This document shows positions 9,706 to 18,556 of a stretch of DNA of 64,000 bases, in pieces (within the stretch, counting starts at the first letter, position 1; the number at the start of each line of letters is the position of its first letter). Where the stretch lies: the NCBI GenBank assembly GCA_903901425.1, contig CAIURC010000028.1, forward strand, positions 59,169 through 123,168. Reading direction: 5' to 3'. The notes below the pieces were generated by a model. It made no database searches. It was not told the DNA's origin and saw only the letters and a list, made by a program, of their open reading frames with translations. Made by a program: the position numbers and the translations under genes. This DNA is from an uncultured Spartobacteria bacterium. Its GTDB lineage: Bacteria; Verrucomicrobiota; Verrucomicrobiia; Chthoniobacterales; Chthoniobacteraceae.

Positions 9706-9857
9706 CCGGAAGAGCGTCCCTTGCGGATCTGAGGAATTCAAGCCCGGTGCAGGCGGGAGTCCCATGTGTGCCCCAGAGCTCTCAGGCATCTTCGCCTTGA
9801 GCCGGATTCACTGGGATACGGGGTTCCCTTTGTTGACGGCAGGGGTATGGTGGACCC

Positions 9858-10592
9858 ATGGCGACTCAAGGGACCAAGAAACGTGCTGCGCGGTCCACAG
9901 GATCCTCCGAGGCAGGCTCCTCTACGGGGGCGGATCCCGGGGTGCGCGGGAAAATCCTCGCGGCGTTTTCCGCTCACATCGCCGAGGAGGGACACGCACC
10001 GCGCTCGGTGGCCAAGTTCTGCAGGGAACTCGGCATTACAGAGGTGGTTTTCTACAGGCATTTCCCGTCGCTCCATGCGGTGGAGAAAGCGTTCTGGCGG
10101 GATTGGATGGCCGGAGTGATCGGTGCTGTCGAGAGCGGAGCGGAGTGGGCGGAATTCACGGCGCGGGAGCGTTATCTGGCGTTCCTCTTTGCGCTCATTC
10201 AGGCGGCAACGGAGCGGCGCTCCCTGCTCTTGGAGCGTTTTCATGACATCGCCCCACTCGCAAATCCTGCGGCTCTTGAAGGACTGCGCTCGGAGTTCCT
10301 CGAGTTCGCACGGCAGCTCGTGGACCATGGCATCGCTTTGGGCGAGATCGCCGAACGGCGCGGCCTGAAGAATCTTTATCCCGGAATCCTGTACGCACAT
10401 CTGCGCTGGGTGATCGACTATCATCTCAAAGACGAGAGCGAAGAGTTTGACCGCACGGATGCGTTCATTGAGAAAACCGTGCGGCTGGCTTTCGATCTGT
10501 TTCGCACCCAGGCTTTCGACTCCGCTGCCGACTTGCTGCGCTTCCTGTTGCCTGGAAATCCGTGGTGTTCGCACCCAGGAAAGGCGCACTGA
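9858..10592 (+). CDS. TetR family transcriptional regulator
   Basis: 244 aa. A low-complexity N-terminus of about 25 residues precedes a TetR DNA-binding domain (GKILAAFSAHIAEEGHAPRS, then a helix-turn-helix around VAKFCRELGITEVVFYRHF, residues about 50-68). The rest is a helical ligand-binding/dimerisation domain. It ends 4 bp before the UbiB-type kinase gene, so the pair is one transcription unit. TetR regulators next to AarF/UbiB kinases recur in Bacteroidota and Verrucomicrobiota. The ligand is not predictable. Confidence 0.9.
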   Translation: MATQGTKKRAARSTGSSEAGSSTGADPGVRGKILAAFSAHIAEEGHAPRSVAKFCRELGITEVVFYRHFPSLHAVEKAFWRDWMAGVIGAVESGAEWAEFTARERYLAFLFALIQAATERRSLLLERFHDIAPLANPAALEGLRSEFLEFARQLVDHGIALGEIAERRGLKNLYPGILYAHLRWVIDYHLKDESEEFDRTDAFIEKTVRLAFDLFRTQAFDSAADLLRFLLPGNPWCSHPGKAH

Positions 10593-10596
10593 CACC

Positions 10597-11979
10597 GTGA
10601 AGGAGGCGAAAGGTGGCGAGGGACGGGCGTCGCACAAGGCGCCTGAAAACCAGAGGCGCGATCAGGAGGAGATGCGGTCCGGGGCCGTCGGCCGGATGGC
10701 GGCGTTGGGAGCGGCCGGAGCGCGGGTGGGAATCAATTATCTGAAGCACTATGGGCGTGGAATGGTTTCCGGTGGCGATGCCGAGAACCGGAGCAGGCTC
10801 CGCGAGGAACTGGATGAGCGAAACGCCGAGACGGTGTACGACGCCTTCAGCAAACTCAAAGGCGGCCCGCTCAAGCTCGCCCAGATGCTGAGCATCGACA
10901 AAAACCTGCTCCCGGACGCCTACGCCCGGCAATTCGCGCAAGCCCAGTCCTCCGTGCCGCCTCTCTCTTATCCGCTGGTGGTACGGACATTCCAGCGGGA
11001 GTTCGGCGCAGGACCCGAGGCGCTTTTCGAGCATTTCGAAAAAAAGGCCGCGCATGGTGCCTCCATCGGACAGGTCCACCGGGCGAGGCATCAAGGGCGG
11101 GAGTATGCGGTCAAGGTCCAGTATCCCGGTGTCGCGCAGAGCCTCAAAAGCGATCTCCGGTTCGTCAAACCGATTGCCCTCCGGATCCTTGGGCTCCGCG
11201 AGGCGGATGTGGAATCCTATTTTCGCGAGGTCGAGACCCGCCTGCTCGAAGAGACAGACTACCGGCATGAGTTGGCCAGATCGGTGGAATTGTCCAAGGC
11301 TTCTGCACACCTGAAGGGGGTGCGCTTTCCCGAGTACCATCCCCACCTTTCCACCGGCAGGATCCTCACCTCCGACTGGATCAACGGAACCCCGCTCGAC
11401 CGCTTTGCCGATGGCCCAGCGACCCAACAGGAACGCGACCGGATTGGCCAGGCGCTCTGGGATTTCTACAGCCATCAGGTGCACGAACTGCTCGTCTTCC
11501 ACGCGGATCCGCATCCCGGCAATTTTCTGGTGAAAGACGGTGAGCTTTGGGTGCTCGATTTCGGCTGCACAAAGAAGATCCAGCCGGAGTTTTACCGGAA
11601 ACAGTTCCGGTTTCTGGATCCGCGCCTTGAGCGGGACCCGGCGCTGCTGGCGGACTCGCTGCGCGACCTTGAGGTGATCCTGCCCGGGGATGGGACGGAA
11701 CAGATCGCGATGATCACTGCGCTCTGCAAGGTCTGGCTGGAGTTGCTTGCAAGGCCTTTCCGCGAGGGGAGTTTTGACTTTTCCGATCCCTCTTTTCTCA
11801 AGGCCATTTATGATCTCGGAGAAGAGAACCGGAGGGCGGACCATCTGCGTACCCTGCGCGGTCAGAGAGGTTCCCCCGACACCATCTACGTGAACCGAGC
11901 GTTCTTCGGCCTCTACAGCCTGTTGGGCCGGATCCGTGCCCGAGTGCGGGTGGGGCTTCCCGAGTGGATCACGGCATGA
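10597..11979 (+). CDS. AarF/ABC1/UbiB family atypical kinase
   Basis: 460 aa from GTG 10597, chosen because it lies 4 bp after the TetR stop. The coding frame upstream of it overlaps tetR and is not family-like. Family marks seen: a KxGQ-type motif variant GGPLKLAQML near residue 90, the alanine-rich ATP loop AHGASIGQVHRA near 153, the catalytic HADPHPGN near 302, and a DFG-type LDFGC near 320. UbiB-like atypical kinases/ATPases support ubiquinone biosynthesis and lipid handling at membranes. This member lacks the C-terminal transmembrane hairpin typical of proteobacterial UbiB, so a ubiquinone role is not assumed. Confidence 0.9.
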   Translation: MKEAKGGEGRASHKAPENQRRDQEEMRSGAVGRMAALGAAGARVGINYLKHYGRGMVSGGDAENRSRLREELDERNAETVYDAFSKLKGGPLKLAQMLSIDKNLLPDAYARQFAQAQSSVPPLSYPLVVRTFQREFGAGPEALFEHFEKKAAHGASIGQVHRARHQGREYAVKVQYPGVAQSLKSDLRFVKPIALRILGLREADVESYFREVETRLLEETDYRHELARSVELSKASAHLKGVRFPEYHPHLSTGRILTSDWINGTPLDRFADGPATQQERDRIGQALWDFYSHQVHELLVFHADPHPGNFLVKDGELWVLDFGCTKKIQPEFYRKQFRFLDPRLERDPALLADSLRDLEVILPGDGTEQIAMITALCKVWLELLARPFREGSFDFSDPSFLKAIYDLGEENRRADHLRTLRGQRGSPDTIYVNRAFFGLYSLLGRIRARVRVGLPEWITA

Positions 11980-12184
11980 CGGTGAAGCGACAGGCGCTTG
12001 GCTGGACCCACCGCCGCGAGACAGACCGTACCGCCTGTCCGCCTCCTCGCTCTGTGGCTGCTTGGTGGACCAGGGAGACTCCGGGAAATGCACCTTTTTG
12101 TCTTGAGCCCTGAGAAACCGACATGGGCTGGAGGTGGGGAAGGATCGACGGGGCTGGCACGCCTCGCCGGCGCCGCATCGGACC

Positions 12185-13525
12185 TCAGTTATAGGCGTTC
12201 TCGCCGTGCTGGCTGACGTCGAGGCCTGCGTGTTCGTCCTCCGGATCGACCCGGAGGCCGACGAGTTTGTCGATCACCTTCAGCAGGACATAGGTGATGA
12301 TCCCGCTGTAGATACCGGTAAAGAGAACGGCCTTGGCCTGGTTGAAAAACTGCGTGGCGCTCCCGGCCAGAGAAACCGCCTGGCCGCCGGACTTGAAGGT
12401 GTCGAGCAGCGCCGGATTGACTTCGCCATTTGCAAGGAACCCGAGAAGCAGCATCCCGATGATGCTGCCCATGCAGTGGACGCCGAACACATCCAGTGAA
12501 TCGTCGTACTTGAAAAACGCTTTGAGTTTGGTGACTGACAGGTAGCAGCCCGCGCCGCCCACCAGTCCAATCAGGACCGCTCCCGGGATCGACACGAAGC
12601 CAGAGGCCGGCGTGATCGTAGCCAGGCCCGCCACCATTCCCGAGGCCGCACCCAGCACGCTCGGTTTGCCTTTTTCCACCCACTCATACGATGCCCAGCT
12701 CAGCCCGCCCAGTGCCCCCGCGAAATGCGTGGCGCAAAAAGTGGCCGTGGCGGCGGCGCCACCATTGAGGGCGCTGCCTGCATTGAACCCGAACCAGCCG
12801 ACCCAAAGAAGGCCAGTGCCGATCAGGCTGAACACCACGTTGTGTGGTGGCATCGGGTCGTGGAGATGGCCGCGCCGATGGCCCAACACAACCGCGCAGA
12901 CCAGCGCAGCGGCTCCTGAGCTGATATGGACCACGGTCCCTCCCGCGTAGTCCAGAACCGGGACGGTCCCGCCGAGGGCCCAGTTGAAGTAGCCGCCCTT
13001 GCCCCAGACCATATGGGCCAGCGGACAATAGACCAGAGGTAACCATGCCACGCTCAGCAGCAGGAACGCGCTGAACTTGATCCGCTCAGCAAATGCACCG
13101 GTGATCAGGGCGGGCGTGATGATCGCAAACATCATCTGAAACAACATGAACGTCTGCGCTGGAATCGTGGGTGCGTAATCCGGGTTTGGGGTTCCCCCCA
13201 CCCCCTTGAGGAAGAGATGCTGGGTCAGGCTGCCGATAAACGCGGTGCCGTCCCCGAACGCGAGGCTGTACCCGCACACGAACCAAAGCAGGGACATGGC
13301 GGACATGAGAAACATGCTCTGCATCATGGTCGCCAACACGTTCTTGGATCGCACCAGCCCTCCGTAGAACAGGGTCAGCCCGGGTGCGGTCATCATGAGG
13401 ACCAGCGCCGAAGACACCAGCATCCACGTGTTGTCGGCGTTGTTGACCGCAGACGCCGCCGGATCAGCCGCAAAAAGTGTGGAGGAAAAAATGGGCAACA
13501 AAAGCAGGGGCAGAAGCTTTTTCAT
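12185..13525 (-). CDS. amt: ammonium transporter (Amt family)
   Basis: 446 aa with an N-terminal signal-like segment (KKLLPLLLLPIFSSTLFAAD) followed by the 11-helix Amt/Rh fold. Recognisable elements are the first helix (NTWMLVSSALVLMMTAPGL), GLVRSKNVLATMMQS, the pore-lining HMVWGKGG, DYAGGTVVHISSG, the GWFGFNAGSALNGG block, and FGVHCMGSIIG near the C-terminus. It imports ammonium across the inner membrane. No glnK/glnB gene is adjacent, which is unusual because amt is commonly paired with a PII gene. About 200 bp of non-coding DNA lie upstream, between it and the divergent sirtuin gene. A further 205 bp downstream shows no gene. Confidence 0.96.
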   Translation of the reverse strand: MKKLLPLLLLPIFSSTLFAADPAASAVNNADNTWMLVSSALVLMMTAPGLTLFYGGLVRSKNVLATMMQSMFLMSAMSLLWFVCGYSLAFGDGTAFIGSLTQHLFLKGVGGTPNPDYAPTIPAQTFMLFQMMFAIITPALITGAFAERIKFSAFLLLSVAWLPLVYCPLAHMVWGKGGYFNWALGGTVPVLDYAGGTVVHISSGAAALVCAVVLGHRRGHLHDPMPPHNVVFSLIGTGLLWVGWFGFNAGSALNGGAAATATFCATHFAGALGGLSWASYEWVEKGKPSVLGAASGMVAGLATITPASGFVSIPGAVLIGLVGGAGCYLSVTKLKAFFKYDDSLDVFGVHCMGSIIGMLLLGFLANGEVNPALLDTFKSGGQAVSLAGSATQFFNQAKAVLFTGIYSGIITYVLLKVIDKLVGLRVDPEDEHAGLDVSQHGENAYN

Positions 13526-13725
13526 GATGGGGGCGCAGAGAGTGGCGGAACTCAGGTTTCAGGGCAAGCGGAAGACCAACTCCATCACCCACCCGCATGG
13601 AGGAGCTGTATCGCTGGCCGCCTTGGAACCTGAGGTCTGCCATGATCCAAACGAACGGGGCGTCTTAAAGGGGGGCGTTTTTACCGCAACCGTTTTGCCG
13701 AAAATGGTCTACACTCCCTCCCCTG

Positions 13726-14484
13726 ATGAACGGCCCTGATCACCCATTTCCCGCCCCACTTCTTGAACGGCTCCGTGCCGCTCAGAAAATCGCTGTGCTC
13801 ACCGGAGCCGGTGTCTCACAGGAGTCCGGGCTCCGCACGTTCCGCGACCCGCAGGAGGGATTCTGGGCCCAGTACAGCCCGGAAGACCTCGCCACGCCGG
13901 AAGCCTTTGAACGGGACCCGCGGCTGGTCTGGGAATGGTACGCCCACCGGCGGAGCCAGCTCGCCAGCGTGCACCCCAACCCCGCGCACCGCGCCTTGAC
14001 CGAACTCGGAAACAGGCTGCCCGGATTGACGCTCATCACCCAGAACGTGGACGGCCTCCATCAGCGGGCCGGTAGCCGCGATGTGATCGAACTGCACGGC
14101 ACCCTCACCGAAGTCCGCTGCTCCGCCTGTGGACAACGGCCCAAGGAATGGAACGATCATCCCCGGGTTGTGCCAGCGTGTCCGGACTGCGGCGGCCTGC
14201 TCCGGCCCGATGTCGTCTGGTTCGGCGAAATTCTCCCCCAGGGCGCACTCGCCGCCGCCATGGAGGCTGCCCGGACTTGCGACGCATTCTTTTCCATCGG
14301 CACCTCCGGTCTCGTCGAACCCGCCGCATCCCTCGGCCGCACTGTCCGCCAACGGAACGGTGTGCTCATCGAGATCAACCGCGAACCCACCCCGCTGACG
14401 CCGCTCTGCGATTACGCGTTCCATGGCAAAGCCGGGGACTGGCTGCCGCGCCTTGTGGACGCCGTGTTCGGATCCGGCCTCTAA
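13726..14484 (+). CDS. NAD-dependent protein deacylase of the sirtuin (Sir2) family
   Basis: 252 aa. The NAD-binding Rossmann motif GAGVSQESG lies at 27-35, TQNVDG at 105-110, the catalytic His at 124 (ELHG), and a Cys4 zinc ribbon at C132/C135/C152/C155. FGE follows at 166-168. Tyr72 and Arg75 (WYAHRR) match the Y-x-x-R pair that lets SIRT5/CobB-type (class III) sirtuins accept succinyl- and malonyl-lysine, so desuccinylase activity is likely as well as deacetylation. It acts in the cytoplasm. It is divergent from amt and convergent with the following esterase. Confidence 0.93.
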   Translation: MNGPDHPFPAPLLERLRAAQKIAVLTGAGVSQESGLRTFRDPQEGFWAQYSPEDLATPEAFERDPRLVWEWYAHRRSQLASVHPNPAHRALTELGNRLPGLTLITQNVDGLHQRAGSRDVIELHGTLTEVRCSACGQRPKEWNDHPRVVPACPDCGGLLRPDVVWFGEILPQGALAAAMEAARTCDAFFSIGTSGLVEPAASLGRTVRQRNGVLIEINREPTPLTPLCDYAFHGKAGDWLPRLVDAVFGSGL

Positions 14485-14525
14485 CGCCTGCCTGTCCGGG
14501 TAGAGTCCGCTGGGTCCGGGGTGGG

Positions 14526-15395
14526 TTATTTGGATGGGGCGAGAAACCCTTCCGCACCCATCCATTCGGCAGCGGCTTTGGTCCAGCCGTCCACGGGCAG
14601 TTTTGTCTGGCGGGTGCCGAACCCGTGGCCGCCCTTGGAGTACACGTGGAGTTCGGCCGGCAGGTTCAGCCGCTTGTATTCCAGGTACAGCCGCGCGCAT
14701 TCCACCGGGCTGTTGTTGTCGTTGTGCGCGACCACAAAAAACGCCGGAGGCGCGTCGGCAGGCACGCTGAACCCTTCGCGGAACTTGGTCTTGTCCTCCC
14801 GGTCAAGAAACCCGCCTCCGTAGACGAACAGGGTGAAATCCGGTCCGCGCGAGGTGTCGGTCCCGGGAACCTGCGGGAAGGTCCGAGGTGTCCGATCCCA
14901 GGAGGCGTGCCCGACCAAGTTTGCGCCTGCCGAAAAACCGATGACCCCGACGCGTTTCGGGTCGATCTTCCAGTCACCGGCACGGGCACGGACGACCCCC
15001 AATGCGCGCTGAAGGTCTTCGACGGGAAAACTGTGGGGCAGGGCTTCGTCAGCCGTGGGTGTGCGGTACCGGAGCAGGACAGCGGTCACGCCGATGCTGT
15101 TGAGCCATTCGCAGACCCCGGTGCCCTCGTTGATGGTGGAGAGAAACCAATAGCCGCCTCCTGGGCACACAATCACCGCGGCGCCATTGGGGGCCGGTGC
15201 GGGGTACACGGTGATACTGGGCTCCTGGATGAAGGTCTCGCGGCCTGGCCGGGTGCCGTCGGGGCCGATCCGGTCTAGGGTGGCCTTGGAGGGTTCCACC
15301 CGGGTCCCGGGCACGCCTTCGGGCCAGAGCGGGACAACGGTTTCCCCATAAACGGTATGGAGGACGAGGAAGAGTGCAGCGAGGAGGGTACGCAT
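14526..15395 (-). CDS. exported alpha/beta hydrolase (esterase)
   Basis: 289 aa from ATG 15395. The start is preceded by a TGGAGG ribosome-binding site at good spacing and opens a signal peptide (RTLLAALFLVLHTVYGE). The alpha/beta hydrolase signs are an oxyanion-type segment VIVCPGGGYWFLS, the nucleophile elbow GFSAGANL (Ser), and a C-terminal GGHGFG His motif. This is the BD-FAE/acetyl-xylan-esterase-like type common in carbohydrate-degrading PVC bacteria. The substrate is probably an acylated sugar, which is inference. The longer frame upstream of 15395 is not supported. Confidence 0.85.
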   Translation of the reverse strand: MRTLLAALFLVLHTVYGETVVPLWPEGVPGTRVEPSKATLDRIGPDGTRPGRETFIQEPSITVYPAPAPNGAAVIVCPGGGYWFLSTINEGTGVCEWLNSIGVTAVLLRYRTPTADEALPHSFPVEDLQRALGVVRARAGDWKIDPKRVGVIGFSAGANLVGHASWDRTPRTFPQVPGTDTSRGPDFTLFVYGGGFLDREDKTKFREGFSVPADAPPAFFVVAHNDNNSPVECARLYLEYKRLNLPAELHVYSKGGHGFGTRQTKLPVDGWTKAAAEWMGAEGFLAPSK

Positions 15396-15416
15396 GGCGC
15401 CTCCAACAAGAGCACA

Positions 15417-15752
15417 ATGGCGCGTCGCTGCCAAACCCGGAACCGGCCGGTGCCCGGAAGCCGGGCAGTCTTTCACGTGGCGGCTTCCACCGAGGACAGA
15501 GTGGGCCAGACTTGGTTCACTGGGCGGGACGCCCTGATCCGGCTGAGCGCATCGCGTTCCACCATTGCGCCCAGCGTAGCGACGGGCAGTGTGGGCCGGA
15601 TCGATGCCGGGATCGGGCATTCTGTGGTCACACTGGCGTTGATTACGGGGCAGACGCTCGCGACCCGGACCAATGCGGAGACAATGGCTGCTGCAGTGAG
15701 CCGGATCCAGTCCGAGTTGACCGCCCAAGGGTACGTGCCGGCTGCGGAATAA
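15417..15752 (+). CDS. small hypothetical protein
   Basis: 111 aa from ATG 15417. No family is recognised. The C-terminal part has amphipathic alternation (GQTWFTGRDALIRLSASRS, then GIGHSVVTLALITGQTLATR) and a final helix (ETMAAAVSRIQSEL), which looks more like real protein than the overlapping minus-strand frame. There is no clear ribosome-binding site. The start overlaps the promoter region of the divergent esterase. It could be a spurious frame. Confidence 0.35.
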   Translation: MARRCQTRNRPVPGSRAVFHVAASTEDRVGQTWFTGRDALIRLSASRSTIAPSVATGSVGRIDAGIGHSVVTLALITGQTLATRTNAETMAAAVSRIQSELTAQGYVPAAE

Positions 15753-15798
15753 CTCCACCAGCGCCACAAGCCCGGCGGATCAATTCCGGGGAGCCGGG

Positions 15799-16959
15799 TC
15801 ACTGGTTCCGTGGCAGCTGGCGTTCGAAATCCTCGATGGACACGGAACAGATCGCCGCGTCGAGGAGTTGGTCCAGTACCGGGCCGGACTCGATGGCATT
15901 GACCTGTGCGAAAATTTGGGGCTCCAGAGTGTTTGTCCCCGAGCCATACCGGATCTCCAGTGCCCGCAGGACGGCCCGCCGTTTCGCTGCAAGGGCACCC
16001 CGGCTTTCCCCACGGCTTTCCCCTTCACGGATTCCTTCCTCGCGGCCGGCAGCCCGGCCCGCTGCGCGGCCTTCAGCCCGGTATTGTTCAGCAATGGTCA
16101 TGAGAGCTTCCTCCAGTCTGGGTTCTTTGAGCTGTTCGATATGGCGTACCAAGGCTTCCTGATCCTTGTCCCGTGAAGCAATGTAGCCCAGAAAACAGTG
16201 CAGCGCATCCTTGGAAATTTTCCGCCACTTGGCCAATTCCCATACCGGCCCCGACAACAACTCTCCCACGGGTTCGGCTTTCAAGACGCGCAATGCCAGC
16301 ACACCTTCCTCCGTCCCTTTCAACTCCTCGTACTCGGTCCGGAACAACTCCATCAGGCTGAACTCGAGGTCCAGTTGCCAGCGCGCATTTGGGTCGCCCG
16401 GTTCCAGTTCGATGAGGTCCCGCAGGCGCTTCCCGGACTTCCAGGGTGCAGCTCCTTGGTACACGACGAGCGGGAAAACCGGGGGTAACCGGCGGGTTTT
16501 CGGGTGATCCCGGCGGTGCCTGTCCCAGAGCCTGAGGATGTACCGGGCGAGCCGGCAGGGCATAAAAGGATCCTCCGTGCTCTGGTGCTCCAGAAGGACA
16601 TACAGGTAGCATTTCTTTTTGCCCCGATAGAACTTGAACACCAAGTCGCTTTCGGTGGCAGCGAGGGCCGGGTCGATGAAAGAGCACGGCACAACCTCCA
16701 TCCGGTCCCATGGCAGTTTTTTCGCGACGGATTCCGGGAGATGCGCCTTGAGGAATTCCCGGGCATTGGCCGGATCGGAGAAGGTCGTCCGGAACAGCCG
16801 GTCGTGCGGCTGGTGCAACGGATCTTCCGGGCCAGGAGGTTCTGGAGGGGATTCCGCGGTGGAGTCTGGGGGGGACTCCACGGTGCCGGGAGCCTCCGAG
16901 GGCGGTGTGGATGCGCTTGCCGCATTGTTTTGGGGATCGGGCTGAAGCGGGTTGGGCAT
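15799..16959 (-). CDS. Rpn family recombination-promoting nuclease / putative transposase-related protein
   Basis: 386 aa from ATG 16959. The N-terminal 45 residues are Pro/Ser-rich linker. The catalytic region resembles the PD-(D/E)XK fold of Rpn/YhgA proteins: DRLFRTTFSDPANAREFL, LPESVAKKLPWDRM, ESDLVFKF (D-x-V-F), YVLLEHQST (acidic-Glu-His-Gln), RLARYILRLWDRH and FPLVVYQGA. The C-terminus carries the family's low-complexity Gly-Arg-Glu repeats (GRAAGRAAGREEG, GESRGESRG) before a short helical end. RpnA-type proteins cut DNA and stimulate RecA-independent recombination. Some are phage-defence or horizontally mobile genes. Upstream start codons exist but run into the promoter region of the divergent propeller gene. 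Confidence 0.85.
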   Translation of the reverse strand: MPNPLQPDPQNNAASASTPPSEAPGTVESPPDSTAESPPEPPGPEDPLHQPHDRLFRTTFSDPANAREFLKAHLPESVAKKLPWDRMEVVPCSFIDPALAATESDLVFKFYRGKKKCYLYVLLEHQSTEDPFMPCRLARYILRLWDRHRRDHPKTRRLPPVFPLVVYQGAAPWKSGKRLRDLIELEPGDPNARWQLDLEFSLMELFRTEYEELKGTEEGVLALRVLKAEPVGELLSGPVWELAKWRKISKDALHCFLGYIASRDKDQEALVRHIEQLKEPRLEEALMTIAEQYRAEGRAAGRAAGREEGIREGESRGESRGALAAKRRAVLRALEIRYGSGTNTLEPQIFAQVNAIESGPVLDQLLDAAICSVSIEDFERQLPRNQ

Positions 16960-17170
16960 GACACCCGGGAAATCGGATGCGCCGGCCGGTCCGGATGCCG
17001 GGCGGCTCCATGGAAACGGCATCCGGGGTGCGAGGCGGGGAGGTCGGCCGGAGCGGCTGATCAGGACCTGTCCCGGCGCGGGCACCGCATTTGGAATTGT
17101 GGGCCCCAGTGAGAATGAGCCGATGGGCCAGTCCCGGAATCGTCGCTTTCCCTGCCAGACAATTTTCTCC

Positions 17171-18427
17171 ATGCTCCACACGATGCGTCCCCCAATCTTT
17201 TTGGTACTTGTTTTGTGGAGTGTGCTGTCCCCGTTGAACGCAGCCGACTGGCCGCGCTGGCGAGGACCGCTGGACACCAGTTCCGCAGAGTCCGTCCAAC
17301 TCCCTTCAAAGCTCGATGAATCCACGCTGGCATGGAAGGTCGCTCTCCCAGGAAAGGGCTGTTCTACCCCGGTGGTAGCCGGAGCCCGGATTTATCTGAC
17401 GGCGCCAATCGATGGCCGTGACGCGCTGATTGCCTATGATCTCGAGGGAAAACTGGTTTGGCAGGCAGTCTTCGGTGAGGAAGAGGCGGGCAAACACCGG
17501 AACGGTTCAGGCAGTAATCCGTCGCCGGTGACGGATGGGGAACGGGTGTATGTGGCGTTCAAGAGCGGCACCTTGGCGGCCGTGAACGTGGATGGAACGG
17601 TGGCGTGGAAAACCCAGCTCGTCGAACGGTTCGGGCCAGTCAACCTGTTCTGGGATTTCGGTTCCTCGCCCGTACTCACCAGCAGGAACCTTGTCATGGC
17701 CCGGATGCACAACGGCGATTCCTGGCTGGCTGCGTTTGACAAAAAAACCGGGGAACTCCGATGGAAAACGGCCCGGAACTACGAGGTGCTGCGCGAGGTC
17801 GACAACGGCTACACAACGCCCGTGGTTTTCTCGCATGCAGGCCAGGAGGCGCTTTTGAGCTGGGGCGCGGAGCATCTGACGGTCCATGGTGCGGCGGACG
17901 GCAAACTTCTCTGGAGTTGTGGCGGATTCAATCCGGCAGCAACGCCCCTGTGGCCGGCAGTGGCGTCTCCGGTCCTGCTCGGGGACATCGCGGTGGTGTG
18001 TTTTGGCCGGGCGGACAAGGGAGCCCCACGGCTGCACGGGGTGCGTCTGGGGGTAACGGGTGATGCGCATTTGTGGAAACGGGAAGATGTGAGTTCGTTT
18101 GTGCCGTCGCCTGCAGCAGCCGGAGGGCGGGTTTATGTGCTCGGTGACCGTGGCCTGTTGGCCTGCGTGGATCCGGCCACGGGTGCGCCGTATTGGACGG
18201 CGGAACTACCCAAGGCCAGCTCGAATTACTACGCGAGTCCGTTGCTTGCGGGGGGGCTCATTTATGCCGCACGCGAGGACGGCGTGATTTGCGTGGGCCG
18301 GGTGGGCGCCGGGTTTGAACTGGTGTCAGAGAACAAGATCGACGACCGGATTATCGCAGGATTGGTGCCTGCGGGGAACCGGGTGCTGGTGCGCGGCATG
18401 AACAGCCTTGCCTGCTTCGGCAAATAG
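17171..18427 (+). CDS. exported PQQ-like beta-propeller protein
   Basis: 418 aa from ATG 17171 (ATG 17183 is equally plausible). A signal peptide (PIFLVLVLWSVLSPLNA) is followed by ADWPRWRGP, the usual N-terminal signature of outer-membrane-protein-assembly/PQQ-like propellers in PVC bacteria. Repeated blade motifs are visible: GKLVWQAVF, GTVAWKTQL, GELRWKTAR, GKLLWSCGG, GAPYWTAEL. None of the catalytic residues of PQQ alcohol dehydrogenases is evident, so a binding or scaffold role outside the cytoplasm is inferred. It is divergent from the Rpn gene. The 129 bp after its stop hold no recognised gene. Confidence 0.9.
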   Translation: MLHTMRPPIFLVLVLWSVLSPLNAADWPRWRGPLDTSSAESVQLPSKLDESTLAWKVALPGKGCSTPVVAGARIYLTAPIDGRDALIAYDLEGKLVWQAVFGEEEAGKHRNGSGSNPSPVTDGERVYVAFKSGTLAAVNVDGTVAWKTQLVERFGPVNLFWDFGSSPVLTSRNLVMARMHNGDSWLAAFDKKTGELRWKTARNYEVLREVDNGYTTPVVFSHAGQEALLSWGAEHLTVHGAADGKLLWSCGGFNPAATPLWPAVASPVLLGDIAVVCFGRADKGAPRLHGVRLGVTGDAHLWKREDVSSFVPSPAAAGGRVYVLGDRGLLACVDPATGAPYWTAELPKASSNYYASPLLAGGLIYAAREDGVICVGRVGAGFELVSENKIDDRIIAGLVPAGNRVLVRGMNSLACFGK

Positions 18428-18556
18428 CGATTTCAAGATCCGCGGAGCAGGCTCAGGGGGACCGTCGGCACCCTGGCGTGAACATCGACCCGTACTTTCA
18501 ACGATGCCGGGGGCTACGCGTTCGGGAGGGTGTTCTTTACCTCGGCACGCAGCGGT

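Noticed and set aside
8308..9732. 474-codon plus-strand frame
   Set aside because: It lies opposite the heavy-metal-binding-domain gene, which has a signal peptide and recognised motifs on the minus strand.
10465..12093. 542-codon minus-strand frame
   Set aside because: It is antisense to the UbiB-type kinase gene, which carries all catalytic motifs.
16088..17299. 403-codon minus-strand frame in another frame of the Rpn gene
   Set aside because: No family similarity, and the true frame has the nuclease motifs.
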